Below, in pieces: positions 35,915 through 43,185 of a DNA stretch of 64,000 nucleotides. The notes beneath the pieces are model-generated. The model was not told where the DNA came from. It searched no databases and worked only from the letters and a program-made list of their open reading frames with translations. Position 1 is the first letter of the stretch, and each line of letters begins with the position of its first letter. Source of the stretch: an uncultured Litoreibacter sp. (GTDB taxonomy: Bacteria; Pseudomonadota; Alphaproteobacteria; Rhodobacterales; Rhodobacteraceae); NCBI GenBank assembly GCA_947494645.1, contig CANLVO010000001.1, positions 558,001 to 622,000 of the forward strand, in the 5' to 3' direction. The position numbers and the translations under genes were made by a program.

Positions 35915-37054
35915 TTACGGGGCCTTGCGGTTGGTCTGCGCACTCAACTGCGCTTCGAACGCGTCAGCCGGAAGGCCTTCGCGCAGCGCGCGTGCCACAA
36001 ATTCGGCCTGACTTTCGGGGATCAGCCCACCGACGGGCGGGTCCGCGTCAAGATTGGTAGGAAAAGCGTAGCCTTCTGCAGCGGCGGCGATCACCCGTGC
36101 GCGCATATCGTCAGCCAGTCCTTGCAGCACCGGGTAAAGCGCGCGGCACATAGCGTCGCGATTCACGGCCTCGATGGAGCGACCAAAGGGCGAGCCGATT
36201 TGCAGCAAATTGGCCATCCGGTATTGATCTTGGGTAACGTTGTTGCCCGCGCCATGCATGACGGCCGGATTGAAGAACACGGCGTCGCCTTTCTCCAACG
36301 GCAATTGAGTGTGATGCGCGGCAAAGAAGTCTTGGAACTCTTCACGGCCAAAGGCGACATAGCCTTCAAGCATCTGATGCGAATAGGGCAGGTAAAGCGT
36401 CGGCCCCGTCTCAAGGGGCATGTCGCAATGCGCAATAGCGCCCTGCAATGTCAGCAAAGGGGAGAGCGCATGAACCTGCGCCGGGTATGTTGCCACCCGC
36501 GCCCCGTCCATGAAGCCCAGATGGTAGTCTCGATGTGCTTTCTGCGCGGCCCCGCCGGGATTGACCCGGTTGACCTGCGCGGTGAGCTGATAGCCTTGGC
36601 CGAGCCATGCGCGGCAGGGCAGGTCAATCGCGGGGTTGGCAAAGTAGGCGGCGAAGTTCTGCGGATCTGCGAGGCAATGCTTCTGCGCGGCATTCCAGAC
36701 CCGGTCATTGGCACCCGGCTTTGCGAAGTGGTCGCCGCCGCCCGTGCCGCGTTCGTCTTCGATCATCTTCTCGAAGAGCGCGGTGGTGGCATCGACTACG
36801 TCTTGATCGGGCAGGGCGCCTTTGATGGCAATGATGCCAGGGCCTTGGTCAAATGCGCGATTTATCTCAGACATGAGCGCGCGCGGGTCAGCGCTCAGGA
36901 AGGTTTCGCCCTGATAGATGACCGTATTCTGTATGATCTCGAATGCCAGCGGGTAGTCGCTGGCATCTGTTTGCTGGGCGACCAGCTTTTCAAGCTGCGC
37001 AATCGAGCCTGCGTCAGCGTCCAGCCAGACAGGCGGATGGGTTGGTGTAAGCAT
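35915..37054 (-). CDS. PhyH-family Fe(II)/2-oxoglutarate dioxygenase
   Basis: 379 residues from the ATG at 37054, preceded by GGAGG; an in-frame start 33 bp earlier is weak. The facial triad is visible as H174-R-D176 in QKAHRDYHLG and H267 in AVMHGAGNN. A basic residue about a dozen positions later, in DQYRMANLLQ, would bind 2-oxoglutarate. The fold is phytanoyl-CoA hydroxylase-like; such enzymes hydroxylate diverse small molecules, and the substrate is not predictable here. No pathway partner lies alongside it. Confidence 0.78.
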   Translation of the reverse strand: MLTPTHPPVWLDADAGSIAQLEKLVAQQTDASDYPLAFEIIQNTVIYQGETFLSADPRALMSEINRAFDQGPGIIAIKGALPDQDVVDATTALFEKMIEDERGTGGGDHFAKPGANDRVWNAAQKHCLADPQNFAAYFANPAIDLPCRAWLGQGYQLTAQVNRVNPGGAAQKAHRDYHLGFMDGARVATYPAQVHALSPLLTLQGAIAHCDMPLETGPTLYLPYSHQMLEGYVAFGREEFQDFFAAHHTQLPLEKGDAVFFNPAVMHGAGNNVTQDQYRMANLLQIGSPFGRSIEAVNRDAMCRALYPVLQGLADDMRARVIAAAAEGYAFPTNLDADPPVGGLIPESQAEFVARALREGLPADAFEAQLSAQTNRKAP

Positions 37055-37347
37055 GATCCCTCCAGTTTGAGGCCAGCTTAGCCACAATCAGGGCACGCAG
37101 AACAGAGGGGAAATGTGACGGAACCGCCCAGACGTAAGGGAGCTTATTCCCGCAGACCTGTATATACAGGTGGGCGCCAGGTAACTGAACCAGGGTCCAG
37201 ACAGAGCCAGCTCCCGCGGAATTGCTTAAGGCCACCGGAATGTAGTCCCTATGGCACGAAAAGGGCAGAACCGTCACCTTGTCAGATAGGGGCGCGCGAC
37301 CCGTCTGGCAAGTTCTGCTATGATGATCTGAGGTAAGGGGGACAGAT

Positions 37348-37782
37348 ATGGCAACCGCAGAAAACAAAACCAAACCGGGTCCGGGTGATGTCGCGGCGTT
37401 TATTGATGGGGTCGACCACCCAGCACGCCGGGCCGATGCCCAGATCCTGCTGGAGCTGTTTGGCCGGGTCACCGACTGGCAACCGCAGCTTTGGGGCCCC
37501 AGCATCGTGGGCTATGGCCGCTACGAATACAAATACGAGAGCGGCCGAGAAGGGAGCTTTCTGGTGACCGGGTTCAGCCCTCGCAAGTCCTATACCAGCC
37601 TCTACATCATGCCTGGCTACCGAGACCTGTCAGATCAATTGGCAAGGCTCGGCAAACACAAGGCGGGTAAGGCCTGTATCAACATCAACAAGCTTGCTGA
37701 TGTTGATTTGGCTGTGGTCGAAGAGATCGTGCGCCACGGCGTTGCCTATATGAAAGCGCATTACCCGGTATATGACCTCTAG
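37348..37782 (+). CDS. DUF1801 domain protein
   Basis: 144 residues with AAGGGGG 6-7 bases before the ATG. It shows the DUF1801 core (WGPSIVGYGRYEYKYESG, then the FSPRKSYTSLYIMPGY strand) and ends in a conserved-looking helix. DUF1801 proteins have a fold related to YdhG/YjbR-type small proteins and no established biochemical role. Its stop overlaps the tail of the convergent SRPBCC gene by 4 bp. The 293-bp spacer before it holds no further gene. Confidence 0.78.
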   Translation: MATAENKTKPGPGDVAAFIDGVDHPARRADAQILLELFGRVTDWQPQLWGPSIVGYGRYEYKYESGREGSFLVTGFSPRKSYTSLYIMPGYRDLSDQLARLGKHKAGKACININKLADVDLAVVEEIVRHGVAYMKAHYPVYDL

Positions 37783-38204
37783 GCGCTTTCTTCGGTGTGA
37801 AGAGCGGCCCGCATCTCGTTGAAATGGTTGTCCCATCCCTTGTCGAGGGCGAGAGTCAGATCAAACGCCTCAGCACCTTGCGGCAGGCCCGTATGTTCCA
37901 GATCAAGCTGAGTGCCGCCGGGCACTGAATGCAGCTTCCAGTTGACCGTGCTCACTGCATCGCCCATCGGACCGACCGTGAAGCTGTATTCCAGCTCATC
38001 CGGCGGTGTGAAGGTGGTGACAGTGCCCCAGATCAGCTTGTCGCCGCTCTCGCGCCCATAACAGGCATAGTCTTCGCCTTGCCTGAGTGCGGTTTTGGGT
38101 TTGTGAAACCACTTCTCCATCATCTCTGGCTGTGTGAGATAGGCCCAGACCGTCTCCCGGTCCGCTTTCAGGAAGATCGTCTTGCTCAGGCGTGTGTCAG
38201 TCAT
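37779..38204 (-). CDS. SRPBCC-domain protein (AHSA1-like), ArsR partner
   Basis: 141 residues from the ATG at 38204, which has AAGGA 8 bases upstream. The AHSA1-type fold is marked by IFLKADRETVWAYLTQPEMMEKWF, GTVTTFTPPDELEYSF and GWDNHFNEMRAAL near the end. Small SRPBCC proteins next to an ArsR gene form a recurrent pair in bacteria. The ArsR gene overlaps this start by 8 bp, which supports one transcript. The ligand is unknown. Confidence 0.82.
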   Translation of the reverse strand: MTDTRLSKTIFLKADRETVWAYLTQPEMMEKWFHKPKTALRQGEDYACYGRESGDKLIWGTVTTFTPPDELEYSFTVGPMGDAVSTVNWKLHSVPGGTQLDLEHTGLPQGAEAFDLTLALDKGWDNHFNEMRAALHTEESA

Positions 38205-38523
38205 TTGATTGGTCCTTTTCAACCGCAGATTTCAGTGCTTCGAGGCGGTCGTCCCAGAAGTGGTCGAACGTCTCCAGCCAGTTAAAGAGCGGCGCGAAGC
38301 CGTCCTTGTTGAGGGCATTGATCTTTTCGCGCCCCCGCGCCCGCACGGTGATCAACCCGCCGTCGCTCAGCACCGTGAGGTGCTTTTTCACCGCAGCGCG
38401 GGTCATATCGAAATTTTCCGCGACCTCGGCGATGGTCATGTCACGCTGCGCCAGATGGTGCAGAATGCCGCGCCGCGTAGGGTCTGCGAGCGCACGGAAG
38501 GTGGGTTGGCTTGCGGGGGTCAT
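38197..38523 (-). CDS. ArsR family transcriptional regulator
   Basis: 108 residues from the ATG at 38523, whose ATGA overlaps the stop of the upstream cupin gene. The winged helix is complete: FRALADPTRRGILHHLAQ, AEVAENFDMTRAAVKKHLTVL with the recognition helix, and GLITVRARGREKIN in the wing. No metal-binding cysteine pair is present, so it is not a metal sensor of the ArsR/SmtB type. It belongs to the SRPBCC-associated ArsR group. An inverted repeat upstream of the first gene of this operon is a plausible operator. Confidence 0.85.
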   Translation of the reverse strand: MTPASQPTFRALADPTRRGILHHLAQRDMTIAEVAENFDMTRAAVKKHLTVLSDGGLITVRARGREKINALNKDGFAPLFNWLETFDHFWDDRLEALKSAVEKDQSND

Positions 38524-38936
38524 TGCGTCACCGGCAGGAAGTCGAACTTCCCGTCCTGATACAGGAACGTGATACAAGGCGTGTCCGATATGCAGGCCGA
38601 CACATGCGGCAGGTCCTTGGGGATCTTGTAGAACGCCCCCGAGGGCAGGGGCGTTGGCGTGCCCGCTTCGTCATGGGGCATATGGGTCATGACACCCTCG
38701 ATGACGATGCCGAACATATTGGCGGATTTGATGTGGGGCGGGCTGACAAGGCCAGCTGGCAGGCGCACCATCGCCATGTAATCCTCGACAAAACGGTCGC
38801 CTTGGAGCGGGGCAAAGGCCACACCTTCAGGCGTCGTCGCCCAATTCAGCTGCGGCAAAGGCTGGGTGATAATGTCGTTCTCGGCGGCGATGGCCGGGGC
38901 CGCGAGGCAGGAGATCAGGAGGGCGAGCCTGCGCAT
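38520..38936 (-). CDS. Exported cupin-domain protein
   Basis: 138 residues. A signal peptide ends near AIAAE, at about residue 18. The mature part is a single cupin barrel, with YMAMVRLPAGLVSPPHIKSAN giving the first His motif and FYKIPKDLPHVSACISD the second. Two Cys near the C-terminus (CISDTPC) could form a disulphide. It heads the operon cupin-arsR-SRPBCC, whose promoter region holds a palindrome. Function unknown; a periplasmic small-molecule binding or dioxygenase role is possible. Confidence 0.75.
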   Translation of the reverse strand: MRRLALLISCLAAPAIAAENDIITQPLPQLNWATTPEGVAFAPLQGDRFVEDYMAMVRLPAGLVSPPHIKSANMFGIVIEGVMTHMPHDEAGTPTPLPSGAFYKIPKDLPHVSACISDTPCITFLYQDGKFDFLPVTQ

Positions 38937-38958
38937 GAAGGCATCCTTTCGAAAATGT

Positions 38959-38999
38959 GATACTATTGGGTATCATTTAATATGAAACCAAATGGTATC
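38959..38999. promoter_or_regulatory. Candidate ArsR operator
   Basis: GATAC at 38959-38963 and GTATC at 38970-38974 form an inverted repeat with a 6-base spacer, and a further GTATC lies at 38995-38999. The segment is AT-rich and lies 23-63 bases upstream of the cupin gene start. Its position suggests autoregulation by the ArsR protein encoded in the same operon. Confidence 0.5.
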
Positions 39000-39055
39000 G
39001 CGTCAAGTGATTCCTTTGGGTTGATTTTTGTTTACGGTTTGTTCACTATTTGGAG

Positions 39056-39532
39056 ATGCCCGATGATCTGACACCCTCCGCGCCAGTGCAGCCGCCCCTA
39101 CAGCCCGGGCAATTGCTGGCGCGTGGCGTTTGCCGCCACCTTGCCAGTCACGGGTTTGCCTGCGTTGAGGAATTGGTGCCCGACCGCGGCCTGCGCGTTG
39201 ACGTGATGGCGCTGGGGCCGAAGGGCGAGATCTGGGTGGTGGAGTGCAAATCCTCGCGGGCGGATTTTCAGACAGACCACAAATGGGAAGGCTACCTAGC
39301 TTGGTGCGACCGATTTTTCTGGGCCGTGGACGACGCGTTCCCGACAGAGCTGCTGCCGGGTGGAACCGGGCTGATCATCGCGGATGCCTATGACGCGGAG
39401 ATCATCGCGATGGGGCAGGAGGACAAATTGGCAGGCGCGCGGCGCAAAGTGCTGACAACGAAATTTGCCCGCCACGCGGCACGTCGGTTGCACACGCTTC
39501 GTGATCCGGGATTTGTCGAGAGTTTTGGCTGA
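39056..39532 (+). CDS. mmcB: MmcB family DNA repair protein
   Basis: 158 residues from the ATG at 39056; a TTG two codons earlier is an alternative. The family core is clear: GLRVDVMALGPKGEIWVVECKSSRADFQTDHKWEGY in the first half, with the PD-(D/E)XK-like D/ExK residues, and an FFWAVDD strand. MmcB was identified in Caulobacter as a DNA-damage tolerance factor. The regulatory sequence upstream has a GTTC half-site but no full GTTC-N7-GTTC LexA box. It converges on the DUF6324 gene, with a palindromic element between. Confidence 0.88.
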   Translation: MPDDLTPSAPVQPPLQPGQLLARGVCRHLASHGFACVEELVPDRGLRVDVMALGPKGEIWVVECKSSRADFQTDHKWEGYLAWCDRFFWAVDDAFPTELLPGGTGLIIADAYDAEIIAMGQEDKLAGARRKVLTTKFARHAARRLHTLRDPGFVESFG

Positions 39533-39557
39533 CCCGGTTGGGCGCGTGCCGCGCGAG

Positions 39558-39636
39558 TGATGTTTTTGCGTTCTTGGGGCGTTTCACGCCCCGCCACGCG
39601 GGCATCCCCCAGAGGATATTTCAGAACATGGGAAGG
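39558..39636. repeat. Dispersed palindromic element, copy B
   Basis: The centre is a perfect hairpin, GGGGCG-TTTCA-CGCCCC, at 39576-39592. On the minus strand the order is CCTTCCCATGTTC, AAATATCC, GCCCGCGTGG, hairpin, AAGAACGCAAAAACAT. It begins about 20 bases after the DUF6324 stop. The flanks match copy D closely although the stem sequence differs. Confidence 0.65.
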
Positions 39637-39654
39637 GCATGGACGTGATTGCTG

Positions 39655-39840
39655 TTACGCCATTGCGCGCGCACGGGCAGCGGCGGCGCGGATTTCCTCG
39701 GCGATTTCGTCAGCCTCTTCCGGGTCAAAATCGAAGGGGAGGTCAATGCCGTCCCCTTGCACATAGAGCCGCACCATACCTTGATCCGTGGGGCCAATTT
39801 GCAGATTGGCTGCGATATCGCTTTCTGAGTTGATGCCCAT
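39655..39840 (-). CDS. DUF6324 family small protein
   Basis: 61 residues from the ATG at 39840, supported by GGAGAG 8 bases upstream; longer upstream starts in this frame are not supported. The sequence is acidic (GDGIDLPFDFDPEEADEIAEE) with an Ala/Arg-rich helical C-terminus, as in a small Rhodobacterales-type conserved protein I associate with DUF6324. No function is known. It is convergent with mmcB, and the GNAT acetyltransferase gene lies divergently 84 bp upstream. Confidence 0.65.
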   Translation of the reverse strand: MGINSESDIAANLQIGPTDQGMVRLYVQGDGIDLPFDFDPEEADEIAEEIRAAAARARAMA

Positions 39841-39924
39841 GGGTGCTCTCCGACTGTTTGGAATGTTGCTACTGAGATGACGCGGGTGTTGCAAGGCTTG
39901 CGCCACACTCAGCTGTGCCGTCAA

Positions 39925-40434
39925 ATGGCAGACATGACAGCCGAAAGCTTCGTGATCAAAGAATTTGAGCCAAGTGACGCGCGTTGGATCGCAGCGCGCC
40001 ACGGGGCGCTATACGCCGAGCATGACAAATTCAATGAGAGTTTCGAGCCGCTGGTGGCCGGGATTGTGCAGGATTTTGTCACCGATCATGATCTGGCGCG
40101 CGAACGCGGTTGGGTTGCATGGCAGGCTGGCCGCCGCGTCGGCTGTATCTTTTGCGTGCGGCTGAAGGACGATATCGCCAAGCTGCGCCTGTTTCTTGTA
40201 GAGCCGGACATGCGCGGGACCGGCTTGGGGCGCGCGCTTTTGAGCAGGTGCATGGAGTTTGCAACCCAGGCAGGATACCGCGAAATGACCCTCTGGACGC
40301 ATGAAAGCCACGAGGCGGCGTGCAGGCTTTATGCCAAGAATGGGTTTCGCTGCGTGGCCTCTGAGCCTGTGCACTCCTTCGGGCAGGATTTGGTAGAGCA
40401 AACCTGGACCCGGTTGTTGCCGGAACCGCTTTAG
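39925..40434 (+). CDS. GNAT family N-acetyltransferase
   Basis: 169 residues from ATG 39925; an ATG three codons later is equally possible. Acetyl-CoA binding motif A reads FLVEPDMRGTGLGRALLSRC, and motif B follows as REMTLWTHESHEAACRLYAKNGF. The N-terminal part has the two acceptor-site strands. The acceptor is not predictable. It lies 45 bp before tRNA-His, on the same strand. Confidence 0.85.
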   Translation: MADMTAESFVIKEFEPSDARWIAARHGALYAEHDKFNESFEPLVAGIVQDFVTDHDLARERGWVAWQAGRRVGCIFCVRLKDDIAKLRLFLVEPDMRGTGLGRALLSRCMEFATQAGYREMTLWTHESHEAACRLYAKNGFRCVASEPVHSFGQDLVEQTWTRLLPEPL

Positions 40435-40478
40435 AGGACTTGCAATCAGCCGAGGGCTTGGCTAAGTCAGCGTCGTGT

Positions 40479-40555
40479 GCCGCCTTAGCTCAGTTGGTTA
40501 GAGCACTGGTTTGTGGAACCAGGGGTCCCCCGTTCAAGCCGGGGAGGCGGTACCA
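40479..40555 (+). tRNA. tRNA-His (GTG anticodon)
   Basis: The cloverleaf is complete. The acceptor arm pairs GCCGCCT (40479-40485) with AGGCGGT (40545-40551), giving a G-U pair at 1-72. The anticodon stem CTGGT/ACCAG encloses TTGTGGA with anticodon GTG at 40513-40515, and the T-arm holds GTTCAA. Position 73 is A and CCA is encoded. Standard bacterial tRNA-His has G-1 opposite C73. Here the base before position 1 is T and position 73 is A, the known form in many alphaproteobacteria. Confidence 0.97.
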
Positions 40556-40564
40556 TCCTCCCCA

Positions 40565-40870
40565 CTATTGCGCGATGTCTACGGATTGGATCAGCTCGCT
40601 GGTAACCCGGTCGAAGATCAGGATCTGGTTTTCTGTTGTGACCACGGCATACCAATCCGCGCTGGCGGTAAAACTCTGCGCCGTGGTGCCGTCTGGCAGG
40701 GTGATCTGATTTGGTATCGCCAATCCCGGGCTGGGCTGCTGCACCCTGATGACAATCAGCGCGATCAGGATTAGAAGGCCCCCAATCATCACCGCTGTCA
40801 GCACTGTCACCAGACGGCGCAGAAATCTCAGGTTGGCAGGTTCCGCCACCTCATCCTCAGGAAGTCTCAT
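40565..40870 (-). CDS. Small single-pass membrane protein (DUF6476-like)
   Basis: 101 residues from the ATG at 40870. A basic N-terminus is followed by one strong transmembrane helix (VTVLTAVMIGGLLILIALIV) at about 20-42. The C-terminal periplasmic part is beta-rich (ADWYAVVTTENQILIFDR). I associate it with DUF6476, a protein found beside rluD in Rhodobacteraceae; the function is unknown. The start codon shares bases with that of the divergent rluD gene (CATG), and the stop falls 10 bp past tRNA-His. Confidence 0.65.
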   Translation of the reverse strand: MRLPEDEVAEPANLRFLRRLVTVLTAVMIGGLLILIALIVIRVQQPSPGLAIPNQITLPDGTTAQSFTASADWYAVVTTENQILIFDRVTSELIQSVDIAQ

Positions 40871-41897
40871 GTCTGACGCCACTCTTGTCTCCGTTGAAAT
40901 CAGCGACCCAGCGCCTGCGCGACTTGATAAGGCATTGGCGCGGGACGTGCCAGTGGAGGCAAACCTGTCCCGGTCTCGGCTGGCGCGGCTGATTGCAGAA
41001 GGCGCGGTGACGCGTCGCGGCGTGGCCATAACGGATCAAAAGGCCAAGGTGGCCGTGGGCGAGGTCTATGACATCGCGGTGGCCGCGGCGGTTGATCTGG
41101 AGACCGGGCCCGAAGATATCCCGCTCGATGTGGTATATGAGGACGCTGCTCTGATTGTGGTGAACAAGCCTGCTGGCATGGTTGTGCATCCTGCGCCGGG
41201 CTCGCCTTCGGGGACATTGGTGAACGCGCTTTTGCATCATTGCGCCGACAGCCTGTCGGGCATTGGTGGTGCGAAGAGGCCCGGTATCGTGCACCGGATC
41301 GACAAGGATACATCCGGCTTGCTGGTGGTGGCCAAATCCGACGAGGCGCATCACGGGTTGGCCAAGCAATTCGAAAAACACAGTGTCGAGCGTCATTACC
41401 GTGCGCTGGCATACGGGATGCCAGATGCAGCCGACCCGCGGCTGCGCGGCATGGCGGGCGTCGATTTCGAGGCCGCAAACATCTTGCGGGTGAATGCAAA
41501 CCTGGCGCGACACAAGACGGACCGGCAGCGCCAAGCGGTGGTCAAGAACGCCGGCCGCCATGCGATCACGCGGGCCCGGGTCGTTGAAGGATTTGGTGCG
41601 CCGCCCACGGCTTGCCTGCTGGATTGCTGGCTGGAGACGGGCCGAACGCATCAAATTCGGGTGCATATGGCCTATTGCGGCCATGCGCTGATCGGTGATC
41701 CGGTCTATGGCGGCAAACGCAAACTGGCCAAGACTGCATTGTCTGAGGCCGCAATAGCCGCGATTGGGGCGTTTCCCCGGCAGGCGTTGCACGCAGCCTC
41801 GCTTGGGTTTGTGCATCCTGTGACGGGCGAAAACCTGCATTTCGAGGCGGATTTACCCGCCGATCTTGCTGGTCTGGTCGACGTGTTGAGCGGGTGA
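40869..41897 (+). CDS. rluD: RluA family 23S rRNA pseudouridine synthase
   Basis: 342 residues from the ATG at 40869, preceded by AGGAAG at 6-7 bases. An S4 RNA-binding domain is visible at the N-terminus (RLDKALARDVPVEANLSRSRL). The catalytic Asp lies in VHRIDKDTSGLLVVAK. TGRTHQIRVHMAYCGHALIGDPVYG closes the domain. RluD makes pseudouridines in helix 69 of 23S rRNA and is the closest named match; RluC-type assignment is less likely with an S4 domain of this form. The next gene on this strand is rpoH. Confidence 0.88.
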   Translation: MSDATLVSVEISDPAPARLDKALARDVPVEANLSRSRLARLIAEGAVTRRGVAITDQKAKVAVGEVYDIAVAAAVDLETGPEDIPLDVVYEDAALIVVNKPAGMVVHPAPGSPSGTLVNALLHHCADSLSGIGGAKRPGIVHRIDKDTSGLLVVAKSDEAHHGLAKQFEKHSVERHYRALAYGMPDAADPRLRGMAGVDFEAANILRVNANLARHKTDRQRQAVVKNAGRHAITRARVVEGFGAPPTACLLDCWLETGRTHQIRVHMAYCGHALIGDPVYGGKRKLAKTALSEAAIAAIGAFPRQALHAASLGFVHPVTGENLHFEADLPADLAGLVDVLSG

Positions 41898-42037
41898 ACT
41901 CACCTCTACGTGAGCGCGTGTTTCAGCCTCTTTTTATGAGGTTTTGGCGTGTTTACCTCTTGGTAACATCTGTCTCGCACAAGCATATCGCAGAGCATTC
42001 GCACAGCTGATGTGCGCTGAAACCGGCGGCATGATCC

Positions 42038-42066
42038 TTGAAATTGAACCGACCAGTTCATATTTC
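42038..42066 (+). promoter_or_regulatory. Candidate sigma-70 promoter of rpoH
   Basis: TTGAAA at 42038-42043 and TATTTC at 42061-42066 are separated by exactly 17 bases, 43 bases before the rpoH start. The -35 is near consensus, while the -10 is poor. The overlapping CTTGAA could also serve a heat-shock sigma, but no CCCCAT-type -10 lies at the right spacing. Confidence 0.35.
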
Positions 42067-42108
42067 ATGATTAAGAAACGATGAATATCCTCAAAGGGGG
42101 GCACATAC

Positions 42109-43005
42109 ATGTCCAATATTGGCAATCTTCCCGCACCAAGCCCGGAACAGGGCCTGAACCGGTACATGCAGGAAATTCGTAAATTTCCGATGCTGGAACC
42201 GGAAGAAGAATACATGCTGGCCAAGCGCTGGGTGGAAGAAGAAGACACCGAAGCCGCGCATAAAATGGTCACCTCGCATCTGCGGTTGGCCGCCAAAATC
42301 GCCATGGGCTATCGCGGCTACGGCCTGCCGACGGCCGAGGTGATCTCGGAGGCCAATGTGGGTCTGATGCAGGCCGTCAAGAAGTTCGACCCTGAGAAGG
42401 GGTTCCGCCTTGCCACCTATGCCATGTGGTGGATCCGCGCCAGCATTCAGGAATATGTGCTGCGGTCGTGGTCCATGGTCAAACTTGGCACCACCAGCGC
42501 GCAAAAGAAGCTGTTCTTCAACCTGCGTAAGGCGAAGAACCGCATTGGGGCGTTGGAAGACGGCGACCTGCGACCGGAAAACGTTGCCCGGATCGCCAAC
42601 GATCTGAACGTCACTGAGGACGAGGTGATCTCCATGAACCGGCGGATGTCCGGCGGGGACGCGTCATTGAACGCCGTGATCTCGGCAGATGGCGAAGGGG
42701 CCACGCAGTGGCAGGATTGGCTGGAAGACGAAGATGCAGACCAAGCCGGCGATTATGCCGAGAAGGATGAGCTGGAAACCCGCCGTGAGATGCTGGCCGA
42801 CGCCATGTCGGTGCTGAATGACCGGGAGAAAGACATCCTGATGCAGCGCCGCCTGTCAGAAAAGACGGTGACGCTGGAGGACTTGTCCGGCCAGTATGAT
42901 GTCAGCCGCGAACGCATCCGTCAGATCGAGGTGCGGGCCTTTGAAAAGCTGCAAAAGCGTATGCGCGAACTTGCAAAGGAAAAAGGGCTGCTGGCTAACG
43001 CGTAG
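42109..43005 (+). CDS. rpoH: RNA polymerase sigma factor RpoH (sigma-32)
   Basis: 298 residues. Region 2 has GFRLATYAMWWIRASIQEYVL, the hallmark being the RpoH box QKKLFFNLRKAKNRI just after it. Region 4 ends with [20 protein letters not shown]. This is the heat and oxidative-stress sigma; Rhodobacterales often have two (RpoHI and RpoHII), and this sequence with its full RpoH box looks like RpoHI. No extended 5' leader able to form the E. coli-type thermosensor is evident. A strong terminator follows 43 bp after the stop. Confidence 0.95.
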   Translation: MSNIGNLPAPSPEQGLNRYMQEIRKFPMLEPEEEYMLAKRWVEEEDTEAAHKMVTSHLRLAAKIAMGYRGYGLPTAEVISEANVGLMQAVKKFDPEKGFRLATYAMWWIRASIQEYVLRSWSMVKLGTTSAQKKLFFNLRKAKNRIGALEDGDLRPENVARIANDLNVTEDEVISMNRRMSGGDASLNAVISADGEGATQWQDWLEDEDADQAGDYAEKDELETRREMLADAMSVLNDREKDILMQRRLSEKTVTLEDLSGQYDVSRERIRQIEVRAFEKLQKRMRELAKEKGLLANA

Positions 43006-43048
43006 CGCCATCGTGGGCCGCGCGTCCAAGTTGCGCCCTACATCAAAC

Positions 43049-43083
43049 AAAGCGTCGGCGGGGAAACCTGCCGGCGCTTTTCC
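43049..43083 (+). terminator. Rho-independent terminator after rpoH
   Basis: A stem of about 13 bp with two G-U wobbles (AAGCGTCGGCGGG with CCTGCCGGCGCTT) around a short loop near 43062-43066, followed by TTTTCC. It lies 43 bp after rpoH. Confidence 0.85.
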
Positions 43084-43185
43084 TTTACACGTCATAGGCA
43101 GGACGCGGAATGTGGTTGGAAGCTAGGCCTTCCGGCGGGCATTTTTCTGTCCTAGGTTCCAATTGTTCAACCAATGGAGACGGAC

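Noticed and set aside
36122-37081. A 319-codon plus-strand frame opposite the PhyH dioxygenase gene
   Set aside because: The minus-strand frame shows the Fe ligands HRD and His and a GGAGG start; the plus-strand frame has neither motifs nor a ribosome site.
39020-39060. LexA box upstream of mmcB
   Set aside because: A GTTC half-site is visible at about 39040, but no second GTTC follows after seven bases.
40857-41840. A 327-codon minus-strand frame opposite rluD
   Set aside because: RluD carries the catalytic HRIDKDTSG and an S4 domain in the plus strand; the antisense frame is a shadow.
42030-42066. Sigma-32 promoter for rpoH
   Set aside because: CTTGAA is present, but no CCCCAT-like -10 occurs at 13-15 bases. 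A sigma-70-like reading with a 17-base spacer fits slightly better.
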